From NCBI RefSeq assembly GCF_036373705.1, contig NC_089855.1, positions 50,408,329 through 50,472,328 on the forward strand: DNA of 64,000 nucleotides. The letters run 5' to 3'. The notes under the pieces are model-generated. The model saw only the letters and a program-made list of their open reading frames with translations, was not told where the DNA came from and did not search any database. The translations under genes and the position numbers were made by a program. Within the stretch, counting starts at the first letter, position 1. Every line of letters begins with the position of its first letter. This stretch comes from Amia ocellicauda. Lineage: Eukaryota; Chordata; Actinopteri; Amiiformes; Amiidae. Shown here in pieces: positions 1 through 8,162 of this stretch.

Positions 1-2
1 AG

Positions 3-65
3 AAAAAACCTGCAAAAAGAAAGTCTCAAAGAAAGACAAATAGAGCCTCAGGATACATCTTTTAA
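3..65 (+). CDS. C-terminal tail of an upstream Polinton gene, cut by the window
   Basis: An open frame enters from the window edge and stops two bases before the major capsid start. The 20 visible residues are very basic (Lys and Arg) and end in Gly-Tyr-Ile-Phe. Placement directly ahead of the major capsid gene suggests the tail of a minor capsid or nucleic-acid-binding virion protein. The fragment is too short to identify, and the reading frame rests on tight spacing and composition only. Confidence 0.4.
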   Translation, partial: KKPAKRKSQRKTNRASGYIF

Positions 66-67
66 AA

Positions 68-1375
68 ATGTCTTTTGTCCACAGTCTATCGGAAGAATGC
101 GTCAAATCAGAACTGGATCTGTTTACAGTTCCATACACTCAAACGAGTATAGATAAGAGCATATATGTAGAGATACCCCCTCTTTCCGCAATTTCAGATA
201 CGGCCCCTCTGGAGTTTTTTATTGCTGGCAATGGCGAGGATTATATTGATTTGAATAACACATTTATTTTAATGAACTGTAAAGTGACTGATGAGGATGG
301 CGATGCAATCGAGAAGACGGCCAACGCTGGGGTCATCAATTACCCGGTGGCCACCATGTTTTCACAGGTGGATGTGACCCTGGGAGATCGGCTCATTAGT
401 CAAAGCAGCAATACTTACCCCTATAGGGCCATGATGGAGTGTATCCTTAATTATAGTGAGGAGACCCTAAGCAAACAGTTCAGCCCCGGCCTTTTCTTCA
501 AAGACACCCCGGAAGCTATGGACGACCAGGATCCAGAGGGACTCAATAAGGGTTTGCAAAAAAGAACGGTCTTTTCAACAGAAGGGAGGACCTTTGAGCT
601 AATGGGACATATTCATGCAGACATATTTTTCCAAGAAAAACTCATGCTCAACGGGGTAGACATTAAAATTAAAATGATCCGTAGTAAAAGTGCTTTTTGT
701 CTGATGACCCCTGATACTGAAAAATATAAACTGACCATATTATCGGCCTCGCTGTTTGTGAAAAAAGTATCCGTCTCCCCGGCGGTTAAACTAGGACATG
801 CGCAGGCTTTAATGACGGCAAACGCCAAGTACCCGATCGAAAGAGTCTATATGAAAGTCCACAGTATCCCCGCAGGGACACGGGTGATGAACCAGGAAAA
901 TCTGTTTCTAGGCCAGCTCCCAAAACAGGTTATTATAGGTCTCGTGGATAATGATGCATTTACCGGGGTTTACAACAAGAACCCCTTTAACTTTAAACAT
1001 TATAACGCGGAATTTATAGCACTGTACGTCGATGGTGTGCAGGTTCCATCCAGACCTTTTCAACCTGACTTTGAAAACGGCAACGCGGTTCGTGAATATT
1101 ACAGTCTAGTACTGGCTACGGGTCGCCATCTCAAGGATCAACCTCTGCTGATCGATCGCCGGGAATACTGCAGCGGTTACACCCTGTACGGTTTCAACCT
1201 GACCCCTGACGAAGAGTGTGGACAACATTTTTCACTGATGAAGACGGGCAATATGCGTTTGGAGATGCGTTTCAAGCAGCCTCTACCACGCACTGTAAAT
1301 ATGGTCGTGTATGCTGTGTTTGACAACATTATTGAGGTGAATCAGAGGAGAAACGTTCTGTATGATTATTATTAA
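68..1375 (+). CDS. Polinton major capsid protein (double jelly-roll)
   Basis: The 435-residue product matches the usual size and character of the Polinton hexon-like major capsid protein, which forms the pseudo-hexagonal shell in related viruses. Recognisable stretches are the early ATMFSQVDVTLGDRLIS region (about residues 96-110), the YPYRAMMECILNYSEETL segment followed by a FFKDT motif (about 118-145), and the late RPFQPDF and REYYSLV pieces. The ATG at 68 lies just after the stop of an upstream frame. The end overlaps the start region of the protease, as expected for a late gene block. The frame is uninterrupted. Confidence 0.92.
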   Translation: MSFVHSLSEECVKSELDLFTVPYTQTSIDKSIYVEIPPLSAISDTAPLEFFIAGNGEDYIDLNNTFILMNCKVTDEDGDAIEKTANAGVINYPVATMFSQVDVTLGDRLISQSSNTYPYRAMMECILNYSEETLSKQFSPGLFFKDTPEAMDDQDPEGLNKGLQKRTVFSTEGRTFELMGHIHADIFFQEKLMLNGVDIKIKMIRSKSAFCLMTPDTEKYKLTILSASLFVKKVSVSPAVKLGHAQALMTANAKYPIERVYMKVHSIPAGTRVMNQENLFLGQLPKQVIIGLVDNDAFTGVYNKNPFNFKHYNAEFIALYVDGVQVPSRPFQPDFENGNAVREYYSLVLATGRHLKDQPLLIDRREYCSGYTLYGFNLTPDEECGQHFSLMKTGNMRLEMRFKQPLPRTVNMVVYAVFDNIIEVNQRRNVLYDYY

Positions 1376-1934
1376 AATGAACACCAGAGAGCTCAACCAC
1401 ATCATGAATGCCCTGGACGGCTCACGGAAAGTGTTTCAAGGAGTCTACGCCTGCGACCAGCTGCCTAAATTTAAGATCAAGAATTTACCTGCAATGTACA
1501 TAATCAACACACACCCTAAAAATATGCCCGGAGAACATTGGCTGGCTATTTATCTAAGGGAGGACCGCCGTGGGGAATTTTTTGATTCCTATGGAAACCC
1601 CCCGGATTTCAGACCTTTCCCTCGGAAGATCAATAACTTTCTGCTCAACAACTGTCAAGAAACCATTTACAGCGGTCGTCAAGTACAAAGTCTTCAGACC
1701 TTCACTTGTGGTCAACACTGTGTGTTTTTCTTATATCATAGATCTAAAGGAAGGTCATACCCCGATATTATGTCCTTGTACAGTGAGGATTTAGGCCAAA
1801 ATGATAAAAAAGTGGCAGAGTTTGTCAGGACACTGTGGACCCCCCCTTATAACACAATTACTTACGACCCTAGCCAGCCATGTATACAGATGGGGTGTTC
1901 TTGTGAGGATTTTAAAAGATGTCATGCGTGTTAA
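1362..1934 (+). CDS. Polinton maturation protease (adenain-like cysteine protease)
   Basis: The product belongs to the adenovirus endopeptidase/Ulp1 clan, which trims virion precursor proteins. The catalytic pattern is visible: a histidine in GEHWLAIYL, an acidic residue in FFDSYGNPP, and the cysteine of TFTCGQHCVFFLYH, where family members place the nucleophile just before the glycine. Length (185-190 aa) is normal. The first ATG (1362) overlaps the capsid stop by 14 bases. A second ATG at 1377 lies just after that stop and gives a start that aligns better with family N-termini. The C-terminus is Cys-rich (MGCSCEDFKRCHAC). Confidence 0.9.
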   Translation: MIIIKMNTRELNHIMNALDGSRKVFQGVYACDQLPKFKIKNLPAMYIINTHPKNMPGEHWLAIYLREDRRGEFFDSYGNPPDFRPFPRKINNFLLNNCQETIYSGRQVQSLQTFTCGQHCVFFLYHRSKGRSYPDIMSLYSEDLGQNDKKVAEFVRTLWTPPYNTITYDPSQPCIQMGCSCEDFKRCHAC

Positions 1935-2112
1935 AGTGAAAAAATAATGAAAACAGCCTTTGAATCATTAGTTTTGTTTTTATTCAACACAAATCTTATA
2001 CAAAGCAGGGTTATGTTATAAATAAATGTACAACATTTGAAAATAAAAATAAAAAATAAAAAAATTGTTTGTCGGTTCCTTATTTACAGGGGAGACAAAT
2101 AAAAACATGAGA
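1935..2112. terminator. Convergent poly(A) region between capsid and polymerase gene blocks
   Basis: The plus-strand protease and the minus-strand virion gene converge here. The 178-bp gap is A/T-rich. It carries several AATAAA-type signals on the plus strand (from about 2020) and TTTATT, the same signal for the minus strand, near 1979. It probably ends transcripts from both sides. Confidence 0.6.
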
Positions 2113-2856
2113 TTAATAAGCTTCCCAACGATGGATAGATCCTGAGGAGGGTTGCTCAACACGGTCAGAGTAATGAGATATCGGCGTCAGATCAGTCACC
2201 ACCTCTTTACACAGACGGATTTTTTGTCGCGTTTCCTGGTTAGGGACTGTTGATTGGGGCATGTTCAGACAGGCCATCGCCTGTAGGAAAGCATTCCAGC
2301 CTACAGGTCGGCGACTATCGGGTACCTTATTAGTGCTAGTGACACTCTTCAACAAATCAAACATGTGTGAACCTTTGATCAGTTGTCCTTTAAAAACAAA
2401 TTCACCCTGTTCATTCCAAGTCGTTACCCGCGGTTTCTGAACCATTTTGTGCAGAATATATTCTGCATGTCTTTTGCTTCTGGCCGGCATGTTTCTCAAA
2501 ACATCCGTTACAACATCTCCCTCTGAACTCTCAACAGGTTCGGGCACCGCAACATCTTTATCAACCGTACCCCCCGCATCAGTCCCAGAACCATTTTCTT
2601 GAGAGGCCATGGTTAAAGTTAAAATGTTTTGATCTTTTTCACCCTGTCTAACCAGACGGAGGTAGCGCTGTAACGTGTTGCTATACATCTGGGCTTTGGA
2701 ATACTGATTTAAATCGGCCCTGGCCAGTATAGCTTTCATTTCAGAGTCCAGGTTGTTTTCGGCCATTTGTCTAATGGGCTCTGGCCCGACAACATTTTTT
2801 CTCAGTTTCTCAAGCTGCTCCTGAGGGATCAAAAACATTTTCTGAGCATATTCCAT
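2113..2856 (-). CDS. Conserved Polinton virion-type protein, 247 aa
   Basis: This protein has no assigned enzyme activity. Its layout resembles a conserved late protein of Polintons and adintoviruses: an N-terminus of QKMFLIPQEQLEKLR type (residues 5-19), a low-complexity acidic middle, and a C-terminal domain with ARSKRHAEYILHKM, TTWNEQGEFVFKGQLIKGSH and VGWNAFLQAM. The family resemblance is from memory of the pattern; a structural role in the particle is inference. It lies two bases downstream of the 111-aa gene and in the same direction as the ATPase, suggesting shared expression. Confidence 0.75.
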   Translation of the reverse strand: MEYAQKMFLIPQEQLEKLRKNVVGPEPIRQMAENNLDSEMKAILARADLNQYSKAQMYSNTLQRYLRLVRQGEKDQNILTLTMASQENGSGTDAGGTVDKDVAVPEPVESSEGDVVTDVLRNMPARSKRHAEYILHKMVQKPRVTTWNEQGEFVFKGQLIKGSHMFDLLKSVTSTNKVPDSRRPVGWNAFLQAMACLNMPQSTVPNQETRQKIRLCKEVVTDLTPISHYSDRVEQPSSGSIHRWEAY

Positions 2857-2858
2857 TA

Positions 2859-3194
2859 TTAACCCACTCTGGAAGCTAGAAGACTGGTTAGGAAAGGCAC
2901 GGCTATGCTCAACAGCGGTCCTATAAAACCTCCGGTTTGATTAATCTTCTTTCTTTTTCTTTTAATAGAATACTTCTTATTAGCGATGATCTTGATAACC
3001 GCTTTTTGTTTTTTGAGTTTAGAATGTTGAGAAGGGGTTAGGGGTATATTACCGCGTAAGATGTTAAAAGCTATTTCACACAGGGTCTCGATCAAATCCG
3101 AGGGGGCCCCTGCCAGCACAGCTTTCCTATGGCGCGGGCTCCCCTCAAATAACATTTGCAAAAGCGGCAGATTTCTTTTAATCCGAACAGACAT
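2859..3194 (-). CDS. Small basic core-type protein with hydrophobic tail, 111 aa
   Basis: The product begins with a Leu-rich helix-forming stretch (LPLLQMLFEGSPRHRKAVL), continues with a Cys-containing helix (LIETLCEIAFNILRGN), then a strongly basic segment (residues about 70-85, KRKRKK) and a hydrophobic end (GGFIGPLLSIAVPFLTSLL). The same order is seen in a conserved small Polinton/adintovirus protein that has been compared with adenovirus core and membrane-acting peptides. DNA packing or membrane disruption by the tail is inferred from composition only. It sits between the ATPase and the 247-aa gene with gaps of only a few bases. Confidence 0.75.
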   Translation of the reverse strand: MSVRIKRNLPLLQMLFEGSPRHRKAVLAGAPSDLIETLCEIAFNILRGNIPLTPSQHSKLKKQKAVIKIIANKKYSIKRKRKKINQTGGFIGPLLSIAVPFLTSLLASRVG

Positions 3195-3200
3195 TCTTAT

Positions 3201-3872
3201 TTATTTCCTTTTCTTTAGCACATACACTGCCGGCCAATCGGGCGGGCACAAACCTGTTCTGAGGCAAAAGTCTTCTGGGGTTTGTGCTTTTAAGTCCACA
3301 ATCAAGTACCCGTAGGGTTTTTTGGTGGCATCCTCAAATGCCTCCAAAAAGAATTTGGTCTGGTTAGGGTACATTTGACGAGCCAAGACGGTGACCTGTA
3401 GTTTATCTCTGGGGTTTTTAAAAAGAATTATATATTTGGCATTTAAATTAATAGTGCGGCTTTTTTTACCTTGAAAAAATAGATTTTGAACTAAATAAAT
3501 AATACTTAAATTCCTATGATGAGTGTACTTTGTGAAAGCTTTTTCCACTTCACTGTTGTCACCGGCCTGCTCCATCAGGTCATCAAGGATCACTAGATTA
3601 GTTTGTCCGGGCGGGAACAGGTCATCGTCACACAACGAGGCGGGGAGACCTTGCACAAATTTCAGATTATTTTTTTTTGATGCCAAATCATCGTAGAGAG
3701 GTTGCCAGCAAGAGTAACACCACACTATGTTGTCAAGAGCTTGGGACACGGTTGCGTCCACATCTTCTATGATGTTCTTTATAAGATAGCTCTTACCCGA
3801 ATTGGAGGGACCGGCTATAATACAGGAGAAAGGGTGTTGAAGTCTGTTATCAAAACCACTGCTAATATCCAT
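3201..3872 (-). CDS. Genome-packaging ATPase (FtsK/HerA, A32-like)
   Basis: The 223-residue protein has a P-loop, GPSNSGKS, at residues 21-28 and a Walker B run LVILDDLM near residue 95. A conserved YLVQNLFFQGK segment with the sensor-type Gln follows near residue 125. This matches the poxvirus A32-like packaging ATPases that Polintons share with other viruses of the PRD1-adenovirus lineage. It would drive DNA into the capsid. The start overlaps the end of the polymerase gene by 11 bases. Confidence 0.92.
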   Translation of the reverse strand: MDISSGFDNRLQHPFSCIIAGPSNSGKSYLIKNIIEDVDATVSQALDNIVWCYSCWQPLYDDLASKKNNLKFVQGLPASLCDDDLFPPGQTNLVILDDLMEQAGDNSEVEKAFTKYTHHRNLSIIYLVQNLFFQGKKSRTINLNAKYIILFKNPRDKLQVTVLARQMYPNQTKFFLEAFEDATKKPYGYLIVDLKAQTPEDFCLRTGLCPPDWPAVYVLKKRK

Positions 3873-6800
3873 AAGGCAGAGTGGTATAATCAGTCTTCAA
3901 CACTCTTTTATTGTACACCACCCTGAACCGTTTGTTTAGTGATCTATTTTCCAATGTGTACCCCTTTTTATTGTGATAGATCTGATTTCCGGCTGTAATA
4001 ATCTCGCGAGGAGGCGCGTCTTTCTCGGTTACAAAACTTTGTACCAGGGTCGTCAGAGACTTGATGTTAATGAGCTTGTTGTTACAATGGTTCAGAGTGA
4101 AACCCTTAACTTTCATACAGGTCTTACCCGCAGCCGTTCTGTATGCGTAAGTCTTAGGACCCCTTGAAACAAACTCCACTATGTGGTCCTGAGGATCTAG
4201 CTCGCTCGTTAACTCCCCAAGGTAGTCCCCGAGGGGAGGGACCCAATCCCCTGGCCTGGTGACAAAGATTACAGAGTCAGTATCATGATAGAGCGTGCGT
4301 TCCTGCAGCTGATCCATTAAGTTGTACAGTTCAAGCTGGGCGTAAGCCGTGGTAAAAACCGCTATGAAAACATTAACGTTTCCCTGTTTGGTGGGGAAAT
4401 CTTTAGGGGCCCTCCACTGGACCTGTGCCACGTGGTCATTTAAGAATTGAAAGTGTGATACTGCATGTTGTTTGGAAAAGATAAATTCTATAAACTGTTC
4501 AGGGGTTTTAATCAAGGTTGTGTTTAGACGGTTATTTCTTTCCCCAAACTTACCCCACAGACTGTTTAAAATCAGTTTGGACATTTGTCTCTTGGCGGGG
4601 TTTACAGTTATGTTCCCCGGCTCTAGACGGATCCCTTCCTTTTCAAAATATTGCTGAACGTACCGCTCTTTGGCAGCGGAGTCAACACACCATGAGGGAT
4701 AGCCCGATGCCTCCTGTTTCCCTTTCAGATGGGTCATAATGTACTCAGCAAAAAGAGTATCAGATTTTTCAGAAAAATGCCAAACCTCATACACCTTACC
4801 GACTCTGTAACCTTTCTCCACCGCCTTGTCAAGCTCAATGCTACACCAGACACCCGTCAGCGCTCTCTCGTCATCACTGTGCAGACAAGAGGTATTTTGA
4901 TTTTCAGTTTCCACACACGTTCTACACAGAGGGAACATCAATTTTCCCGAACACCTGTAAGGCAACACGGGTAGGAACAGCTCACGAGGAGGGTACATGG
5001 TGACTTTGATCAAACCAAAGTACTGTCCGATTTCGAGAAAGTCACGATAAACAATGGTTGGATGCCCCACCGGGTACATTTTGGTCTTGTTGACATAAGG
5101 GTACAGACTGGTGAAATCATAGTAATCTACTCTCTCACCCTCCTTTACCTCATAATGTAAACAGAGGGCGTTGGTACGACCCCCAAATAACGCATCCCTG
5201 GGCTCTAGACGTTCAGGAAAGTCCAAGGTTTCCATAAACCGTTGTACCCCCACATCCTGTTGCTTCAGGGTCGTCCACGCGTGTTCCCAAATCACCAGTA
5301 CATTCAAACCATAGGTGTTTTTTAAAGTTTCAATTCGTTCCTGGAAATCATAGTACATATCACCGCAGAGTTTTTGTGTTACGGGGTTAAAGGTGTTTGG
5401 GTCGAAGCACTGAGGACAGCCATGGTAAATACAACCAGCAAACTCATAAGCGGTACGCCGCCCGGACACGTCGCTAAAACCGTCTAAGTAGTAAGGACCC
5501 ATTTTGACTTCCCCTTGATTTAAAGCATGTCTGATGAAGATGTTATCCCGGGCACTCAGATATTCCAGCCACTGTATGGAGACAGTCGAAAAGTTCTTTT
5601 GTCTAGCACGATAGTTGTCAGAAGTGGTTTCCGCTATAGTGTTTTTCTGCAAGAAATTGGATCGATACATTTTCATGCAGAGAGACGCTATGGTCACACT
5701 TTGCAAAGGGTCGAGACCCGACGTGTTGATAACCTCGGTGCGGAAACGCAAACAGGCTTCTATAAGGATCACCACATCATTTTTACAATAAGCGGCCATC
5801 TCTTCTCGGAAATCAAAAACACCCCCCTTAACCGTATTGTACCATTTAAAGAATTCCTCCCTCTCATGAGACATCATAGTATCAACCCCATAATAAGAGG
5901 CGGGCGGGTAGGACCCTCGATAATTTTGAGTGTCCTTAGTATTAAAAAAATGGCAGAACCAACCTTTCTTCTGAGCCTCAAAACCCAGAGCTTTAGGCAA
6001 AGCGCTCAATTTCATGGGGAGGAAATTTAACAAGTCTATGTAACGTTGGTTGAAAGCCTCGTCGGTGAAACACATGATCTTGCTACCCTGAGCTATTATT
6101 TTTGGGGTCACCCCATTTTCCACCAGATACTTCATCAATATGTAAGAATCATAACCCTTAGCATTGTGGGCAATAAATGTGTAATTGAGGTATTTTGGAC
6201 CGCGATACCGCGTAAAGAAATCCCTGACACAACTCTCACCGCTAGCTGACCACTCACAATCCAACATGTCAATACAGTGTATATAATTAGCAACATGGAC
6301 CCCGTTTTCTTGCCGGCATTCAAAATCAAAAAAGACATACCGGTTGTGCGGCGGCTCCTTTTTAACCGGCTGAATAAAGCACTGGTGTTCAGACCCCGGG
6401 GTTAAATCCGCATTACAGATCCTACATCTCGGTTCCAGACATTTGTGTGGTTTTACCTCATGAAAACGGTACTGGAGGCAACACTGCGGGCAATATTTAG
6501 TTTGATCACAATAACTCCGTTTTTTAACCCCCTCAGCAGCGGCCCTCTGCACCTTATGTTCGGAAAAACAGAACGCGGAGAGACAAATCCTTAAGCAATC
6601 TTTACATCGGATGGTAGGGGCCAAACCCTTACGACATTGCGGATTGAAACAGACGTTACAGTAACCGTCACAGCGGTGCTTAAGCTTATCATTGAAGGCC
6701 TTATAACACCAATGACAAACATACGAACAACCCAAAAAAGCCGTCAAACTCTTTATTCCAAAGTAATGACTATCACTTAGGAAGAGAAACAGTGTCTGTG

Positions 6801-7899
6801 TATGGGTTTCAGGATGTGTCTGAAATTTCACAAATACTTCCTTTACCTCACAACGGTACCACACAACAATTTTTAAAGACAACAACTCCTCAAACATGGC
6901 AATGTCTGAAAAGGCAACCATCTGTTGAGAGTTTAAGCCGGCCCTCTGATGAAGCATTAAAGCCTCTTGCATAGCTTGGGGTTCAGGCATGTCGGGGGTG
7001 AGTAGTTTTATTAAACTGTAAGCAAAACAGAGCTTATTGTCCCCATTGGAACTCACCACTAATTGCCTGAGCTTGTTCCTAATTATGTCGTTCTTCAAGC
7101 ATTTCGACAGTCTTCTAAGCGCCCCACCCTCAGGGTTAGGAACCACATTCATTACCAGAGACAGACTTTCATCAGCTAAGATGGATGCGTTACTTTGCAA
7201 TAACGCTTCGATTTTAGCCAGAAATTCATCAACATCTAAATTATCTCCACTCAGCATTACAGATAGGTTGCTAAACAAATCATCCCCTCTGAGTTCTAAC
7301 TGTACAACATCTCGAGGTCTGACCCTTTCAGCAACCTGTTCAAGCATGTTTTGCAAGGCCTCGTGTATGTTGACAAATATTTCTGCATAATTGTCACAAT
7401 TTAAAAGTTCTGCAAAATTAAAACGCTGAATCATTTCAAAATTGTTATAGGCCGGTCTATCTATAATCACGGGATCACTGGTACTTTTGGACACATCATC
7501 ATTTTGAACAAAGCCTTCAACCCCTACATTCTCACAGAGCATGTCATCCACAGCCTTATCAGTCTCAGAACCCTCCACATTCCGAACACCCCCACCGCTG
7601 ACATCTACAAAACCCCCTTTTTGAGGAGGCTCATTTAAAGCCTGTAAAAGTCCTTCAAAGATATCCACCCGGTTAATGTCAAGACCCTCCTCTATAGTGA
7701 CGGCTGCTTCTGCCGCCGTACTGTGTTCTAATTGTCTCAAATCATTTATAATAGGGGCAGAATTTGGTCGGGGTAGCGTCTCCAAAGCCTCCACCATTTC
7801 AAACAAATCGGGGTGAACTAGGGGTTGAACCTCTATAAGCGCTACCGTTGGGAGGTGGTTATTTAGATCATTGACCATCTGTAACAGGTCGGGGTTCAC
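3862..7899 (-). CDS. Protein-primed family B DNA polymerase
   Basis: The protein has all the marks of a Polinton PolB, which replicates the element. Exonuclease motifs are YVFFDFECR (about residue 521), FIAHNAKGYDSY (Exo II) and AYCKNDVVIL (Exo III). Polymerase motifs are DFTSLYPYVN (motif A, about 927), KLILNSLWGKFGE (motif B, about 1110) and YHDTDSVIF (motif C, about 1203). Between about residues 385 and 515 lies a dense Cys/His region that is likely zinc-binding, preceded by a domain seen at the front of many Polinton polymerases. The frame opens with a GTG; the first internal ATG is eight codons later. The N-terminal repeats (LLQMVNDLNN type) also occur in the small upstream protein. Confidence 0.95.
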   Translation of the reverse strand: MNPDLLQMVNDLNNHLPTVALIEVQPLVHPDLFEMVEALETLPRPNSAPIINDLRQLEHSTAAEAAVTIEEGLDINRVDIFEGLLQALNEPPQKGGFVDVSGGGVRNVEGSETDKAVDDMLCENVGVEGFVQNDDVSKSTSDPVIIDRPAYNNFEMIQRFNFAELLNCDNYAEIFVNIHEALQNMLEQVAERVRPRDVVQLELRGDDLFSNLSVMLSGDNLDVDEFLAKIEALLQSNASILADESLSLVMNVVPNPEGGALRRLSKCLKNDIIRNKLRQLVVSSNGDNKLCFAYSLIKLLTPDMPEPQAMQEALMLHQRAGLNSQQMVAFSDIAMFEELLSLKIVVWYRCEVKEVFVKFQTHPETHTQTLFLFLSDSHYFGIKSLTAFLGCSYVCHWCYKAFNDKLKHRCDGYCNVCFNPQCRKGLAPTIRCKDCLRICLSAFCFSEHKVQRAAAEGVKKRSYCDQTKYCPQCCLQYRFHEVKPHKCLEPRCRICNADLTPGSEHQCFIQPVKKEPPHNRYVFFDFECRQENGVHVANYIHCIDMLDCEWSASGESCVRDFFTRYRGPKYLNYTFIAHNAKGYDSYILMKYLVENGVTPKIIAQGSKIMCFTDEAFNQRYIDLLNFLPMKLSALPKALGFEAQKKGWFCHFFNTKDTQNYRGSYPPASYYGVDTMMSHEREEFFKWYNTVKGGVFDFREEMAAYCKNDVVILIEACLRFRTEVINTSGLDPLQSVTIASLCMKMYRSNFLQKNTIAETTSDNYRARQKNFSTVSIQWLEYLSARDNIFIRHALNQGEVKMGPYYLDGFSDVSGRRTAYEFAGCIYHGCPQCFDPNTFNPVTQKLCGDMYYDFQERIETLKNTYGLNVLVIWEHAWTTLKQQDVGVQRFMETLDFPERLEPRDALFGGRTNALCLHYEVKEGERVDYYDFTSLYPYVNKTKMYPVGHPTIVYRDFLEIGQYFGLIKVTMYPPRELFLPVLPYRCSGKLMFPLCRTCVETENQNTSCLHSDDERALTGVWCSIELDKAVEKGYRVGKVYEVWHFSEKSDTLFAEYIMTHLKGKQEASGYPSWCVDSAAKERYVQQYFEKEGIRLEPGNITVNPAKRQMSKLILNSLWGKFGERNNRLNTTLIKTPEQFIEFIFSKQHAVSHFQFLNDHVAQVQWRAPKDFPTKQGNVNVFIAVFTTAYAQLELYNLMDQLQERTLYHDTDSVIFVTRPGDWVPPLGDYLGELTSELDPQDHIVEFVSRGPKTYAYRTAAGKTCMKVKGFTLNHCNNKLINIKSLTTLVQSFVTEKDAPPREIITAGNQIYHNKKGYTLENRSLNKRFRVVYNKRVLKTDYTTLPYGY

Positions 7900-8099
7900 G
7901 GTAAGTCTGGTAATTCACATTCTATCGGTGGTGATTGGGGGTTATTTAAATCATTTATCATTTGTAATAGTTCCTGGTTCATTGGGACATCAGAGGAGTT
8001 CACAACAGGGCCGAGGGTGTTCTCTCGGGAAGGTCTTTTTGGGGCCCTAACTTGTTCATAATCCTTTAGTTTGTGAGTTCTTTTACCAAGTCCGGACAT
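7896..8099 (-). CDS. Small protein upstream of PolB, 67 aa
   Basis: An ATG at 8099 opens a 67-residue frame rich in basic residues at its front (KRTHKLKDYEQVRAPKRPSR, which could serve as a nuclear signal). Its end carries NQELLQMINDLNN, closely like NPDLLQMVNDLNN at the start of the polymerase frame. It overlaps the polymerase frame by 4 bases. A poly(A)-like AAAAATAAAAAATAAAA run lies just upstream and would serve the neighbouring spliced gene. Function unknown. Confidence 0.6.
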   Translation of the reverse strand: MSGLGKRTHKLKDYEQVRAPKRPSRENTLGPVVNSSDVPMNQELLQMINDLNNPQSPPIECELPDLP

Positions 8100-8162
8100 T
8101 TTTTTTATTTTTTATTTTTCCAACAACCCACAATAGTAAGGCGTTTTGTATCTATTAAAACA

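Noticed and set aside
5527-6030. 167-aa plus-strand frame antisense to the polymerase
   Set aside because: Shadow of the polymerase coding strand; no independent features.
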